NCBI RefSeq assembly: GCF_036067295.1
Contig: NZ_CP107954.1
Location: 3,286,001 to 3,350,000, forward strand
DNA length: 64,000 bases
Direction: 5' to 3'
Origin: Kribbella sp. NBC_00382
GTDB taxonomy: Bacteria > Actinomycetota > Actinomycetes > Propionibacteriales > Kribbellaceae
In this document: positions 42,905-51,651 of the stretch, piece after piece
Layout: the number at the start of each line of letters is the position of its first letter
How positions within the stretch are numbered: the first letter of the stretch is position 1
Program-made: the position numbers and the translations under genes
Notes under the pieces: model-generated
Database searches by the model: none
What the model was told of the DNA's origin: nothing
The model's input: the letters and a program-made list of their open reading frames with translations, nothing else

Positions 42905-44650
42905 TCAGAGGTCGAGGACTACCTCGCTGGCCGGTCTTGCGCAGCAGGGGAGGATCTGGCCGGCGGGGGCGGGTTCCAAGGGCTCTGGGCTGTAGGTCAC
43001 CTCGCCGGAGATCAGTGGGGTGACACAGGTGTGGCAGACGCCCGTTCGGCAGGACCAGCGCGTCGGTACATCGCAGGCGTCGGCCAGGTCGAGCAGAGAC
43101 GGCTGGCTGTCCGACCACGGCACGGACAGGCCGCTGCGAGCGAACGTGACCAACGGGCCGGTACCGGGCGTGCCCTCAGGTGGATGAGGCGGCACTGCGC
43201 GGCGGTCGGTGATGCCGGGGTTGATCGCTGCCAGTGTGCCGAACAGCTCCGTGTGGATCCGATCGCGCGCAATCCCCAAGCCGGCAAGGGTTTCTGTCAT
43301 CTCGGTCATGAAGCCGGCCGGTCCGCAGATGTACGCCGTCGCCTCAGCCGGCAACCCGAGCTCCGCAAACTGATCAGCAGTCGGCCGCTTGCCCGTTGCC
43401 GTGTAGAACACCCGCTGATGCGCCAGCGGAAGACCGCTCAACAGCTGACCCGCCTCCGAGGCAAACGCCTGCTGAGCCTCGTCCCGCGCCACATGAATCC
43501 ACCAAACTGCCCGGCTGGAGCTGGCTGGGGCGGCTGACTCGGCGGCGGCCTGTGGGTCGGCTTGTTCGGTGGCGAGGGCGTGGAGCATGGCTAGTACTGG
43601 GGTGATGCCTACGCCGGCTGAGACGAGGATGACTGGGCCGGGGTCGGCGGTTAGTACGAAGTCGCCGCGGGGTGCTGCTGCGTCGACCGTCATCCCGGGC
43701 TTGAGGTGGTCGTGGATGTAGCTGCTGACCAGGCCGTCGCGCTTCACGCTGATCCTGTACTCCGCAGCGCCCGGCGCTGACGACAGCGAGTAGCTCCGAA
43801 CGGCCGGGAGAGCGTCGGAACCGGCCGCGAGCCGCAGCGTCAAGTACTGGCCGGCCTGGGCGGCAGGCAGCCCACCAGAGCCGTCCTCCGGCTGGAAGCA
43901 GACCGAGATGATCGAGCTGCTCTCCGGCACCACCGCAGTCACCCGCAACGGCCGGAACCCCGGCCAACCGACCGAGGAAGACTCCTCAGCCGCAGGCGCA
44001 GTGGCGTACTGGGCGGATAGGTCGCGGAAGGATTGTTGCCAGCCGGGGCTTAGGGCGGAGATGTTGAGGGAGCGCTGGAGTTTCGCCTCGTCGCGATTCG
44101 GGAGATAGAGCAGCGCATCGACATCCGCGACGCTCAGCGCCTCCGGGCCGACCTGCGTCCGGATGATCTCGTCGCCCGCCTCGACGCGACCCTCCTTGAT
44201 CACCCGGAGGTAGAACCCCGGCCGGTGATGAGCGACCAGCAGCGACGGCAGCTCAGGCTCGCCGAGACGCATGCCAACGCGATAACACGTCACCCGCGGC
44301 TGCGTGACCTCGAACTCCGCCTCGCCGATCTGATACCGGTCACCGATGCAGACCTCGTCATCCGGCAACCCATCCACGGTGAAGTTCTCGCCGAACATCC
44401 CGTACGTGAGGTCCTCGCGCCCGAAGTGCTCCTTCCAGTGCGCGTACGAATCGAGCTGGTAGACCAGCACCGCGCGCTGCTCGCCACCGTGCCCGCCGAG
44501 ATCGCCCTGCCCATCGCCGTCGACGTTCAGTCGACGAACCATCCGCGGCCCATCGACAGGCGCCTTGAAGACACCCGTATAGACCGTCCGGTCGTGCCAA
44601 GCCACGTCCTTCGGCAGACCGACGTTCAGAGACCGCAGCGTCGCCATCAT
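42905..44650 (-). CDS. MOSC / flavin reductase / [2Fe-2S] ferredoxin fusion protein
   Basis: A 581-residue three-domain protein from ATG 44650; the longer frame upstream overlaps the preceding gene. Order: MOSC domain (about residues 1-215; RRLNVDGDGQGDLGGHGGEQRAV, PRVTCYRVGMRL), FAD/NAD-binding reductase (about 240-480; RSYSLSSAP, ILVSAGVGITPVLAML) and plant-type ferredoxin (about 490-581; WSCRTGVCHTC and a final Cys in ILPCCARP). Single-chain electron transfer from NAD(P)H to the MOSC domain, possibly reducing N-hydroxylated or molybdenum-related substrates (inference). Its start overlaps the stop of the flavoprotein gene by one base. Confidence 0.92.
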   Translation of the reverse strand: MMATLRSLNVGLPKDVAWHDRTVYTGVFKAPVDGPRMVRRLNVDGDGQGDLGGHGGEQRAVLVYQLDSYAHWKEHFGREDLTYGMFGENFTVDGLPDDEVCIGDRYQIGEAEFEVTQPRVTCYRVGMRLGEPELPSLLVAHHRPGFYLRVIKEGRVEAGDEIIRTQVGPEALSVADVDALLYLPNRDEAKLQRSLNISALSPGWQQSFRDLSAQYATAPAAEESSSVGWPGFRPLRVTAVVPESSSIISVCFQPEDGSGGLPAAQAGQYLTLRLAAGSDALPAVRSYSLSSAPGAAEYRISVKRDGLVSSYIHDHLKPGMTVDAAAPRGDFVLTADPGPVILVSAGVGITPVLAMLHALATEQADPQAAAESAAPASSSRAVWWIHVARDEAQQAFASEAGQLLSGLPLAHQRVFYTATGKRPTADQFAELGLPAEATAYICGPAGFMTEMTETLAGLGIARDRIHTELFGTLAAINPGITDRRAVPPHPPEGTPGTGPLVTFARSGLSVPWSDSQPSLLDLADACDVPTRWSCRTGVCHTCVTPLISGEVTYSPEPLEPAPAGQILPCCARPASEVVLDL

Positions 44651-45471
44651 CAGCTCCAGCTGTTGAGTACTGACCGAGTCGGATGGAAACGGACCGCCCG
44701 GCCCGTCTCGCCTTCCGCGTTCCAGTCGATTGTCGCCGTACCGGACAGATGCAGCGCCGTACCGGTCGCGAAGTCGAGGAAGAGCAACGAGGTAGTCGGG
44801 TCGACCGAGATGTTGCCGAGGCTGTTGAACATGTTGTTGCCCGGGAAGTCCGGCCACCACAGGTCCCCACCGTCGATGCGCACGAAGCCGGGTTCGCCGC
44901 CCTTGTGTGAGGTGTCAGCGCCGCGCGTGGGGTGCGCAGTACCGAGGAAGAAGGTATCCGCCGCCTCGATCAGAGCCGCCGCAGCCGCACTGAGCGACCC
45001 GTCGGTCACGATCGGCAGCGTCGCCGCCGGCTGGGTGACCTCGTGTGGATGGATGTACTGCGGACAGTTCCCGTAGGCCTGCTCCGCCGCTATCTCCAGC
45101 TCCCCGTCCGTACTGCGAACCAGCTCCCCATTGATCCGAACCCGTCGCCGCAACGCCAGATCGATCACCAGTACGCCGACCGGCTGCCACGCCGGTACTC
45201 CGTGCAACGGATCGCCCGCCCCAGGCGCAGCACCGATCGTCAATGTGCTCCCACTAGAAGCGAGAAACCCAGGCTGCCCGGAAAGACCGCTCGTCCACAG
45301 CCGCCCATCGCCGTCGCGCGCCGTGATCGCCACGAAGTCGCGCTGCGCCAGGAACTTCTGAGCGCCACCCTCGAGCGACGCCGGCCGCAGCATTCCCTCC
45401 AACCGGGCCGCGTCGTGGGCGACTCCGGCCTTCTCCTGGACCGCCAGCTCACCCTCGTGGAAGCCGATCAT
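44650..45471 (-). CDS. Pyridoxamine 5'-phosphate oxidase-family flavoprotein
   Basis: A 273-residue protein, starting MIGFHEGELAVQEKAG at ATG 45471. It has two split-barrel FMN-binding regions (FVAITARDGDGRLWTSGLSG; DTFFLGTAHPTRGADTSHKGG, GNNMFNSLGNI). The upstream part of the longer frame is antisense noise. It lies between the CGNR regulator and the MOSC-reductase, sharing overlaps with both, so the two enzymes probably act on the same substrate. Confidence 0.88.
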   Translation of the reverse strand: MIGFHEGELAVQEKAGVAHDAARLEGMLRPASLEGGAQKFLAQRDFVAITARDGDGRLWTSGLSGQPGFLASSGSTLTIGAAPGAGDPLHGVPAWQPVGVLVIDLALRRRVRINGELVRSTDGELEIAAEQAYGNCPQYIHPHEVTQPAATLPIVTDGSLSAAAAALIEAADTFFLGTAHPTRGADTSHKGGEPGFVRIDGGDLWWPDFPGNNMFNSLGNISVDPTTSLLFLDFATGTALHLSGTATIDWNAEGETGRAVRFHPTRSVLNSWS

Positions 45472-46061
45472 GACTGCCTCGTCTTCTCGTAGTGCCTGGC
45501 GACCCGAGTGCGGTTGCCGCACCGGCTGCCGATGCACCACTGCCGCCGCTTGTGCTCGGCGAGGAAGAGCATCGAGCAGTTCGGGTTCGCGCATCTCCGG
45601 AGCGTCTCCAGCCGGGCCGGATCGGTCATCAGCTCGATCGTCTCGCGCGCCATCATCGCGAGCGCCGCGTTCCCGCCGTACTCCGGATGCCAGCGCGTCT
45701 CGGCCTGCAACCCCTCGCCAGAAGCCACCATCCGCAGGCTCTGCGGCGCCCCGGCGACGGCCGCGTTGAGGTCGTCCACAGAGGTTGCCGACGGCAACCG
45801 ATCGGTCAGGTGCGAGTCGAGCACCTCCCGTACTGCGGCCCGCAACCGGCGCACCGCGGCACCGTCCGGCACCGGTCCAGCCGGGAGCCGGCCCGCCTGC
45901 AACGACCACCAGCTCGCCAGCTGCTCCGGCGTCTCGATCAGATCCACCGGCGGACTGACTGCCAGTAGCTGCGTGTCCACCAGGTCGAGCGCCGCCAGCC
46001 GCTCGCCGCCCATGGCGAACCCGGCGGCCAACAGGTCGTCAACACTCGGACTCATGCTCAT
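45468..46061 (-). CDS. CGNR zinc-finger (ABATE) regulator
   Basis: A 197-residue protein ending in a canonical zinc finger RRCANPNCSMLFLAEHKRRQWCIGSRCGNRTRVARHY. First gene of a three-gene operon, overlapping the flavoprotein start by four bases, and divergent from the DUF427 operon. It likely controls one or both. Confidence 0.9.
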   Translation of the reverse strand: MSMSPSVDDLLAAGFAMGGERLAALDLVDTQLLAVSPPVDLIETPEQLASWWSLQAGRLPAGPVPDGAAVRRLRAAVREVLDSHLTDRLPSATSVDDLNAAVAGAPQSLRMVASGEGLQAETRWHPEYGGNAALAMMARETIELMTDPARLETLRRCANPNCSMLFLAEHKRRQWCIGSRCGNRTRVARHYEKTRQS

Positions 46062-46181
46062 GAGGACATCTTACGCATTAGCTACGCCACAGATCAACCC
46101 TGTGCTTGGGGCTTGCGCAAACCAAGCTAACGGTTTTAACTTCATTTCAACATTAGCAACGAACGGAAGTGGAGAGCGATC

Positions 46182-47045
46182 ATGGGACTGTCCTGGCAAC
46201 AAGGACCACTGGGTGGCGGCGCGGTCGGTCGCTTCCTGACGCCGGAACCGCTGCCCGAGCGGCTGCTGTACGCCGAGCGTCTGCGGCGGCGGATGCGGGT
46301 CCGGTTCGGTGGCGAGTGGATCGCGGACAGCGAGGACGTGGTCCTGCTGCACGAGCCGGGGCGCTACCCGGTCGCGTACTTCCCGCGCCGCGACGTTCGC
46401 GCCGACGTGCTGTCGGGTGGCGAGCGGACGACGCAGCACCGCGACTTGGGCACGACCGCCTGGTTCACGGTGGGCGGCGGCGGCCGTGAGACGCAGCGGG
46501 CGGCTTGGGAGCACATCGATCTGCCCGCGTACGCCGGGGATCTGGCCGGCCGGGTCGCTTTTGCGTGGCGGGCGATGGATGCGTTCTACGAGGAGGACGA
46601 GCGGATCCTGGGGCACGCTGCGGACGCTTATCACCGGATCGACATTCGGAGGACGTCGCGGCATCTCGTAGTACGGGATGGGGATCGGGTGATCGCTGAG
46701 ACGTCGCGGCCGGTGGTGCTGTACGAGTCGGGGTTCGCGCCGCGGTGGTACGTGCCCCGCGAGGACATCGTGGACGGCGAGCTCACGCCGGTCGACGGGC
46801 AGACCTTCTGCCCGTACAAGGGGTTGGCTGACTACTACGACATCGGTACTGCGAAGCGCGCGGCCTGGTCGTATCGCGAGGCCTACGACGAGGTCGGCCG
46901 GGTGTCGGATTTCGTGTCCTTCGAGGCCGACAAGGTCGAGGTGACGCTGGACGACGTACGGCTGCAGCCGGAGCCGGGGCAACAGGTCAAGCCGCACGGC
47001 ATCGACCGCGGGCTCGACACCGACGAACTCATCTCGGTCGACTGA
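46182..47045 (+). CDS. Tandem DUF427 protein
   Basis: A 287-residue protein with two DUF427 domains: residues about 40-130 (RMRVRFGGEWIADSEDVVLLHEPG) and about 165-265 (RRTSRHLVVRDGDRVIAETSRPVVLYESG, FCPYKGLADYYDI). The family is widespread and uncharacterised. The ATG follows AAGTGGAGAG. First of a three-gene operon with an atypical SDR and a VOC protein; divergent from the CGNR regulator across 120 bases. Confidence 0.88.
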   Translation: MGLSWQQGPLGGGAVGRFLTPEPLPERLLYAERLRRRMRVRFGGEWIADSEDVVLLHEPGRYPVAYFPRRDVRADVLSGGERTTQHRDLGTTAWFTVGGGGRETQRAAWEHIDLPAYAGDLAGRVAFAWRAMDAFYEEDERILGHAADAYHRIDIRRTSRHLVVRDGDRVIAETSRPVVLYESGFAPRWYVPREDIVDGELTPVDGQTFCPYKGLADYYDIGTAKRAAWSYREAYDEVGRVSDFVSFEADKVEVTLDDVRLQPEPGQQVKPHGIDRGLDTDELISVD

Positions 47046-47058
47046 AAGGGATAGCGCG

Positions 47059-47766
47059 ATGTCATTGGAAAACAAGACCGTGTTGGTCGTCGGCCGCGGT
47101 AGCGGGATCGCCCGGGCGACGGTGACGGCACTACTCGCGGCGGGTGCAAAGGTCGTGGCTGCTGGTCGCGATCAGGAGGTGCTGGCGGCGGCGTACAAGG
47201 GAACTGCTGTCGAGACGGCGACGGTGGATCTCAATGACGAGGCGTCGATCGCCGCGCTCGCCGAATCGATCGAGGTCGACCATGTTGTCTCCACTGCGTC
47301 GGCGCGGGCTCGCGGGCTGGTCGCTGAGCTGACGCCGGCCGCGATGCTCGGGTCCTTCCAGACCAAGGTGATCGGCCCGATCCTGCTGGCCAAGCACTTC
47401 GCGCCGCGGCTGCCGACCGACGGCTCGTTCGTCTTCTTCTCCGGGCATTCCGCACGTAAGTCGCACCCCGGGATGCTCGCGGTCGGCGCGACCAACGCGG
47501 CCGTGGATGCGGTCGCCCGATCGCTCGCGGTCGAACTCGCGCCGCTCCGCGTGAACGCCGTCTCGCCCGGCACCATCGACACCGGCGCGTACGACGGCCT
47601 CGGCGAGGCAGCCAAAGCCGAGCTCTTCGCCCATCGGGTCGCAGAGAACCCCGTCGGCCGCCTGGGCACCGCGGAAGACGTCGCCGGCGCTGTCATCTTC
47701 GCCCTCACCAGCACCTTCGTCACCGGTACTTCGGTAGCGGTCGACGGCGGCGAACCGATCGTCTGA
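47059..47766 (+). CDS. SDR-family protein lacking the catalytic Tyr and Lys
   Basis: A 235-residue Rossmann protein. The NAD-binding glycine-rich segment is VVGRGSGIARATVTAL and the catalytic-Ser region FFSGHSARKS is kept. The position of YxxxK reads VGATN (AVGATNAAVDAVARSLAVE), so both key residues are missing. It may be a non-catalytic scaffold or use other residues. Thirteen bases after the DUF427 gene. Confidence 0.88.
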   Translation: MSLENKTVLVVGRGSGIARATVTALLAAGAKVVAAGRDQEVLAAAYKGTAVETATVDLNDEASIAALAESIEVDHVVSTASARARGLVAELTPAAMLGSFQTKVIGPILLAKHFAPRLPTDGSFVFFSGHSARKSHPGMLAVGATNAAVDAVARSLAVELAPLRVNAVSPGTIDTGAYDGLGEAAKAELFAHRVAENPVGRLGTAEDVAGAVIFALTSTFVTGTSVAVDGGEPIV

Positions 47767-47778
47767 GGAGACCCAGCC

Positions 47779-48183
47779 ATGTCCCACGAACCCGCAGTCA
47801 TCGTCGGCGAGATGCTCTTCGAACTGGTCCCGTTGCCGGTCACTGACATCGACCGAGCCAAAGCCTTCTACGGCGACCAACTCGGCTTCGAGCTGGACGT
47901 CGACGTCAGCCCGGTGGACGGCGTACGGATCGTCCAGTTCACCCCGCCCGGCTCGTACTGCTCGATCAAGCTCTCCACCGGCATCCCCGAGGTCGAGATG
48001 CCCGCCGGCTCCCTCCGCGGCTTGCACCTCATCGTCGCCGACATCGAGGCAACCCGCGAGGCGCTGATCGCCCGAGGCGTCGATGTGAAGCCGATCGAAG
48101 AGGTGCGCGGCGTCTACTTCGCCTACTTCTCCGACCCCGACGGCAACACCTGGACCCTCCAGCACCTGCCGTGGCGCAAGTGA
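47779..48183 (+). CDS. VOC family protein
   Basis: A 134-residue protein: LVPLPVTDIDRAKAFYGDQLGFEL and FSDPDGNTWTLQHLP mark the paired VOC units, with the C-terminal Trp-rich end. Third gene of the DUF427-SDR operon, with 12 bases spacing. Substrate unknown. Confidence 0.88.
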   Translation: MSHEPAVIVGEMLFELVPLPVTDIDRAKAFYGDQLGFELDVDVSPVDGVRIVQFTPPGSYCSIKLSTGIPEVEMPAGSLRGLHLIVADIEATREALIARGVDVKPIEEVRGVYFAYFSDPDGNTWTLQHLPWRK

Positions 48184-48194
48184 GCGTCGCGGTG

Positions 48195-48277
48195 GTCCCG
48201 ATCGACAGGTAGTGCACCGCCGAGACGCCGTACGCAGCGAGTCGTTTCAGTCTGGGGGTGCACTAGCTGATCGGGAC
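48195..48277. terminator. Long interrupted hairpin between convergent genes
   Basis: GTCCCGATC (48195-48203) pairs with GATCGGGAC (48269-48277) and TAGTGCACC (48210-48218) pairs with GGTGCACTA (48257-48265), with unequal internal loops. No T-tract. Placed just after the VOC stop, suggesting a terminator for that operon. Confidence 0.5.
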
Positions 48278-48352
48278 TACGTCCTGTCGACCGGGACAAA
48301 GTCGTCCGCCAGCCCGCCCTGTCGCCGAGTCGGGAGCCGGCGGAGAGCCGCG

Positions 48353-48712
48353 TCAGCTGAGTTTCGAGACCTGGTAGTGGGCGATCTTCCAGGTGTTGTT
48401 GTTGCTGTGGGCAAGGATGCTCAGGTTGACGTCTAGTGTGGGGCGGTCGACGAAGGAGAAGGCGACTTTGAGGTAGCCGAGGATGAGGTCGTCTGAGAGT
48501 TGCCTGGTCTCGAGGATTTCGTAGTCGGCCTTCATACCGAGGGGTTGTGACGCGTAGTACTCGGCTACGCCGGCGGGACCGACGCTGTACGGGTGCAGGC
48601 CTTGGAAGATTGCGTCGTCGGTGAAGACCTTGGCGACGGCGTCCGGGTCGTGGGCGTCTACGCCGGCCTTCCACTGGTCGAGGACGGTACTGAGGATGCT
48701 GCTGGTGTTCAT
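48353..48712 (-). CDS. NTF2-like / SnoaL-family protein
   Basis: A 119-residue protein from ATG 48712; the longer frame upstream is antisense-like. Cone-shaped NTF2 fold indicated by VLDQWKAGVDAHDPDAVAKVFTDDAIF at the start and AHSNNNTWKIAHYQVSKL at the end. Known relatives are isomerases, hydratases or stress proteins. Overlaps the MFS gene end by four bases and forms the last gene of the LysR-linked operon. Confidence 0.85.
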   Translation of the reverse strand: MNTSSILSTVLDQWKAGVDAHDPDAVAKVFTDDAIFQGLHPYSVGPAGVAEYYASQPLGMKADYEILETRQLSDDLILGYLKVAFSFVDRPTLDVNLSILAHSNNNTWKIAHYQVSKLS

Positions 48713-49821
48713 GCTTGGAGCTCCTTGAGGTGAACCCGGCTCGGTAGCGGGCCGAGGTGGTGCGGGAAGTGGTGTCTGAGGGCGCCGGCAGCGACTGCTG
48801 CCAGTGTGACGATGGCGGCGGCGATGAGTAGCGCCTGGTGGTAGCCGTTGTGGAGAAGTGGTGTGACGGCCAGCGGGCCGATGATCTGTCCGATGCTGTA
48901 GCCGGTGGTGAGGATGGCGACGGCGCGTGGAACTTGGAGATGTGCGCCGATGGCCAGAGTCATGCCGCAGATGCCCAGGAAGGTTGCCCCAAACAGCGTT
49001 GCTGACAGCAATGCTGGGATCGTGCCGCCGCTCAGGACGGGCAGGGCCAAGCCGATGGCCTGCAGGATCAGAGCGGTGACGAGCAGGGTCGGGCGCGACC
49101 AGGTGCGGCTCAGCCAGGCCCAGAGTGCAGTGGACGGTATGGCGGCGAGGCCGACCAGGACCCAGGCGGTGCTGCCGATCGGGCCGGTGGTCGTTTGGTT
49201 GATAGCGGCAACCAGAAACGTACCGGCGATGACGTAGCCAACGCCTTCGAGGGAGTAGCTCACGAGAAGCGCTCCGAACCAGCGCGGACTGTTGGCGGCG
49301 ACCTGTGACGGTTGGGTGGTTTCGCCCGACGGACGGAGTTGCCAGGCCGGAACGGCGATTGCCAACGAAAGTGCTGCGGCTGTCCACCAGGCGTCTTGCC
49401 ACGTATGGATGATGAGGACGGCAAGGCCCGACAACGCGATCCCTGCGCCGATTCCGCCGAGTGCCCAGCCGATCAGGTGATGCGCCGGGCTGTGGAGGAG
49501 TGCGCTGGTGGCGATCACGAAGATGAGGGCACTGGCTATTCCTGCCAGCAACCTCAGTACGAGCCAACCGCCGGCCGGCATCAGGGCGAGTGTTGCGATC
49601 AGGGTCAGGAGCGCCAATCGCAGTACGAGCTGGGACCTGGGCACCACGATGGCGATGAGAGCCCCGATCAGGTAGCCGACGTAGTTGGCGGTCGCCAGGT
49701 GGGCGCCGGTTGTCGCCGACATCCCCGCCTGCGCCTGCATCAGCGGCAGGATCGGGGTGTAGACGAACCGCCCGATTCCCATCCCGACCGCCAATGCCGC
49801 GCCCACCTGGCCCGCCTTCAT
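48709..49821 (-). CDS. YbfB/YjiJ-like MFS transporter
   Basis: A 370-residue transporter with about 11-12 membrane helices. The N-terminal GMGIGRFVYTPILPLMQAQAGMS is typical of the YbfB/YjiJ branch, which lacks a known substrate. Positioned 19 bases after the SDR gene and overlapping the NTF2-like gene by four bases. Confidence 0.88.
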   Translation of the reverse strand: MKAGQVGAALAVGMGIGRFVYTPILPLMQAQAGMSATTGAHLATANYVGYLIGALIAIVVPRSQLVLRLALLTLIATLALMPAGGWLVLRLLAGIASALIFVIATSALLHSPAHHLIGWALGGIGAGIALSGLAVLIIHTWQDAWWTAAALSLAIAVPAWQLRPSGETTQPSQVAANSPRWFGALLVSYSLEGVGYVIAGTFLVAAINQTTTGPIGSTAWVLVGLAAIPSTALWAWLSRTWSRPTLLVTALILQAIGLALPVLSGGTIPALLSATLFGATFLGICGMTLAIGAHLQVPRAVAILTTGYSIGQIIGPLAVTPLLHNGYHQALLIAAAIVTLAAVAAGALRHHFPHHLGPLPSRVHLKELQA

Positions 49822-49840
49822 CTCGCGCTTCCTCTCGAGG

Positions 49841-50551
49841 TCAGTGTCCGGCGCTCTGGCCGCCGTCGACGTGCAGGATCTCGCCGGTCACGAACGGCGC
49901 CTCTTCGAGGTAGGTGACGGCCCCGACGACGTCGGAGATCTCGCCCATCCGGCCGACCGGGTGCAGGCCCGCCAGTACTTCGTGAGTCTCTTCCGGATGC
50001 ATCGGCGTCCGCATGATGCCGGGGGAGACCGTGTTGACCCGGATACCGCGACCGGCGTACTCGATCGCCAGGGACCGCGTGACGGCGTTGAGCCCGCCCT
50101 TGGTCAGCGATGCGAGGGCGGACGGCACGTTGGAGTTGGCGTGGTCGACCAGCGCCGTCGAGATGTTCACGATGTGGCCGCCGTCTCCGGTTGCGAGCAT
50201 CGCCTGGACAGCGCGCCGGGTGAGCTCGAAGAAGCCGCGCAGGTTCACGCCGGTGACGAGGTCGAACTCCTCGTCGGTGTAGTCGGTGAACGGCTTGGCG
50301 ATGAAGACGCCGGCGTTGTTGATCACGGTGTCGATCCGGCCGAACGCCTCAAGGCCCTGCTCGATGATCCGGTTGCCGACGCCCGGGGTGGCGATGTCGC
50401 CGGCCACGGCCAGTACCAGCGGGTCGTCGGAGGGCTGGATGGAGCGCGAGTTGGCCACCACGGCGTACCCGAGCTTGCGGTATGCGGTCACCAGCCCCGC
50501 GCCGAAGCCCTGCGATGCGCCGGTGACGACTGCGACTTTCTGGGTACTCAC
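49841..50551 (-). CDS. SDR-family oxidoreductase without the active-site Tyr
   Basis: A 236-residue Rossmann protein from GTG 50551. Cofactor motif VTGASQGFGAGL, NNAG motif in DTVINNAGVF and a retained Lys in ASLTKGGLNAV. The Tyr of YxxxK is Ala (ASLTK), so classical proton relay is not expected. First gene of the operon divergent from LysR, followed by the MFS exporter. Confidence 0.88.
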   Translation of the reverse strand: MSTQKVAVVTGASQGFGAGLVTAYRKLGYAVVANSRSIQPSDDPLVLAVAGDIATPGVGNRIIEQGLEAFGRIDTVINNAGVFIAKPFTDYTDEEFDLVTGVNLRGFFELTRRAVQAMLATGDGGHIVNISTALVDHANSNVPSALASLTKGGLNAVTRSLAIEYAGRGIRVNTVSPGIMRTPMHPEETHEVLAGLHPVGRMGEISDVVGAVTYLEEAPFVTGEILHVDGGQSAGH

Positions 50552-50579
50552 AGCTTGCTCTTCTCTCTGTGTTCTTCGG

Positions 50580-50597
50580 GGAGAGCGATCGTTCTCC
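50580..50597. promoter_or_regulatory. Inverted repeat GGAGA-N8-TCTCC in the SDR/LysR intergenic region
   Basis: GGAGA (50580-50584) and TCTCC (50593-50597) flank GCGATCGT, about 30 bases from the SDR start. A possible second regulator contact or -10-proximal site for the minus-strand operon. Confidence 0.4.
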
Positions 50598-50640
50598 GTG
50601 CCTCGATACTGGCTCGGCGCCAGCGGCGTTTCCACGACTT

Positions 50641-50664
50641 GTTGCCTCCCTGCTGGGAGGCAAC
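50641..50664. promoter_or_regulatory. LysR-type operator palindrome
   Basis: GTTGCCTCCC (50641-50650) and GGGAGGCAAC (50655-50664) are perfect reverse complements around TGCT. The site ends 15 bases before the LysR ATG and fits autoregulation with control of the divergent SDR-MFS-NTF2 operon. Confidence 0.8.
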
Positions 50665-50679
50665 GCCTACGATCGAGGG

Positions 50680-51591
50680 ATGGAACTGCGACAGCTCCGC
50701 TACTTCGTCGCGGTGGCCGAGGAGCTGAACTTCGGCCGCGCTGCCGCCACCCTGCACATCGCCGGCCCGTCGCTGTCGCAGCAGATCAAGGCGCTCGAAC
50801 GCGACCTCGGCATCAAGCTGTTCGACCGCGACCGCCGCTCGGTCACCCTGACCCCGTCCGGCGAGGCGCTCGTGGCGCCGGCCCGGGACCTCCTCAAGCA
50901 GGCCGATGAACTCCGCCGCTCAGCTGTCGGCCTGGCCAAGGCCGAACCGGTCCGCCTCGGCTACGTCAGCTGGCATCCGCCGGACCTGATCACCCGCGTC
51001 TCCGGCATCGCCCAACTCCGCATCGACGCCTGGGTGCTGCCGTCGCACACGCAGGCCGCCCGGGTCGCCGACGGCAGCGTCGACCTGGCCATCGCCTGGA
51101 TCAAGACCTCCGCCTTGGCCGAGCTCAACCTCGAGGCCCGCTTCCTCGGCGCCGACCGCCTGTACGCCGTATCGCCAGGCGCCGACGATTCGCCGGTACT
51201 CGCGAAGGACGTCATCATCCTGGTGGACTCCGACATCGCCACCTGGTCCTCGTGGAACGACTACGCGGAGGAGCTCGCCCGAGCCACCGGAGCCCGACTC
51301 GAGTACGTCGACGACGGTGGGATGACCGGCCCGGCCTTCCACGAGCACGTCCGCCGACTCCGCCGCCCCGTCCTCAACAACCCGAAGCGCACCACCACCC
51401 CAACGCCGCCCGACCTCACCGAACGCCCAGTCACCGACCCGGCCCCGTACTGGACCTGGTCCCTCCTGTCCCGCGCGTCCGACCCCCGCACAGCGGTCCA
51501 ATCCACCATCCACGCGCTGACGGATGACGTCCCACCGCTCTGCGCCGACCTCTCCGCGTGCTGGCTCCCGGTCGAGGATCCCTACCGGTAG
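50680..51591 (+). CDS. LysR family transcriptional regulator
   Basis: A 303-residue protein. ATG 50680 was selected because the N-terminal motif MELRQLRYFVAVAEELNFGRAAATLHIAGPSLSQQIKALE is the start of the LysR helix-turn-helix; the longer frame upstream is noise. The C-terminal half is a substrate-binding domain but with an unusual Arg/Pro-rich stretch near residues 222-250. Predicted to regulate itself and the divergent SDR/MFS/NTF2-like operon. Confidence 0.9.
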   Translation: MELRQLRYFVAVAEELNFGRAAATLHIAGPSLSQQIKALERDLGIKLFDRDRRSVTLTPSGEALVAPARDLLKQADELRRSAVGLAKAEPVRLGYVSWHPPDLITRVSGIAQLRIDAWVLPSHTQAARVADGSVDLAIAWIKTSALAELNLEARFLGADRLYAVSPGADDSPVLAKDVIILVDSDIATWSSWNDYAEELARATGARLEYVDDGGMTGPAFHEHVRRLRRPVLNNPKRTTTPTPPDLTERPVTDPAPYWTWSLLSRASDPRTAVQSTIHALTDDVPPLCADLSACWLPVEDPYR

Positions 51592-51651
51592 GTCCGTACG
51601 ACGGAGTGGATCTGCAGGATCTCGGTGCCGGGTGGCAGGGCTGTGTGGAGG

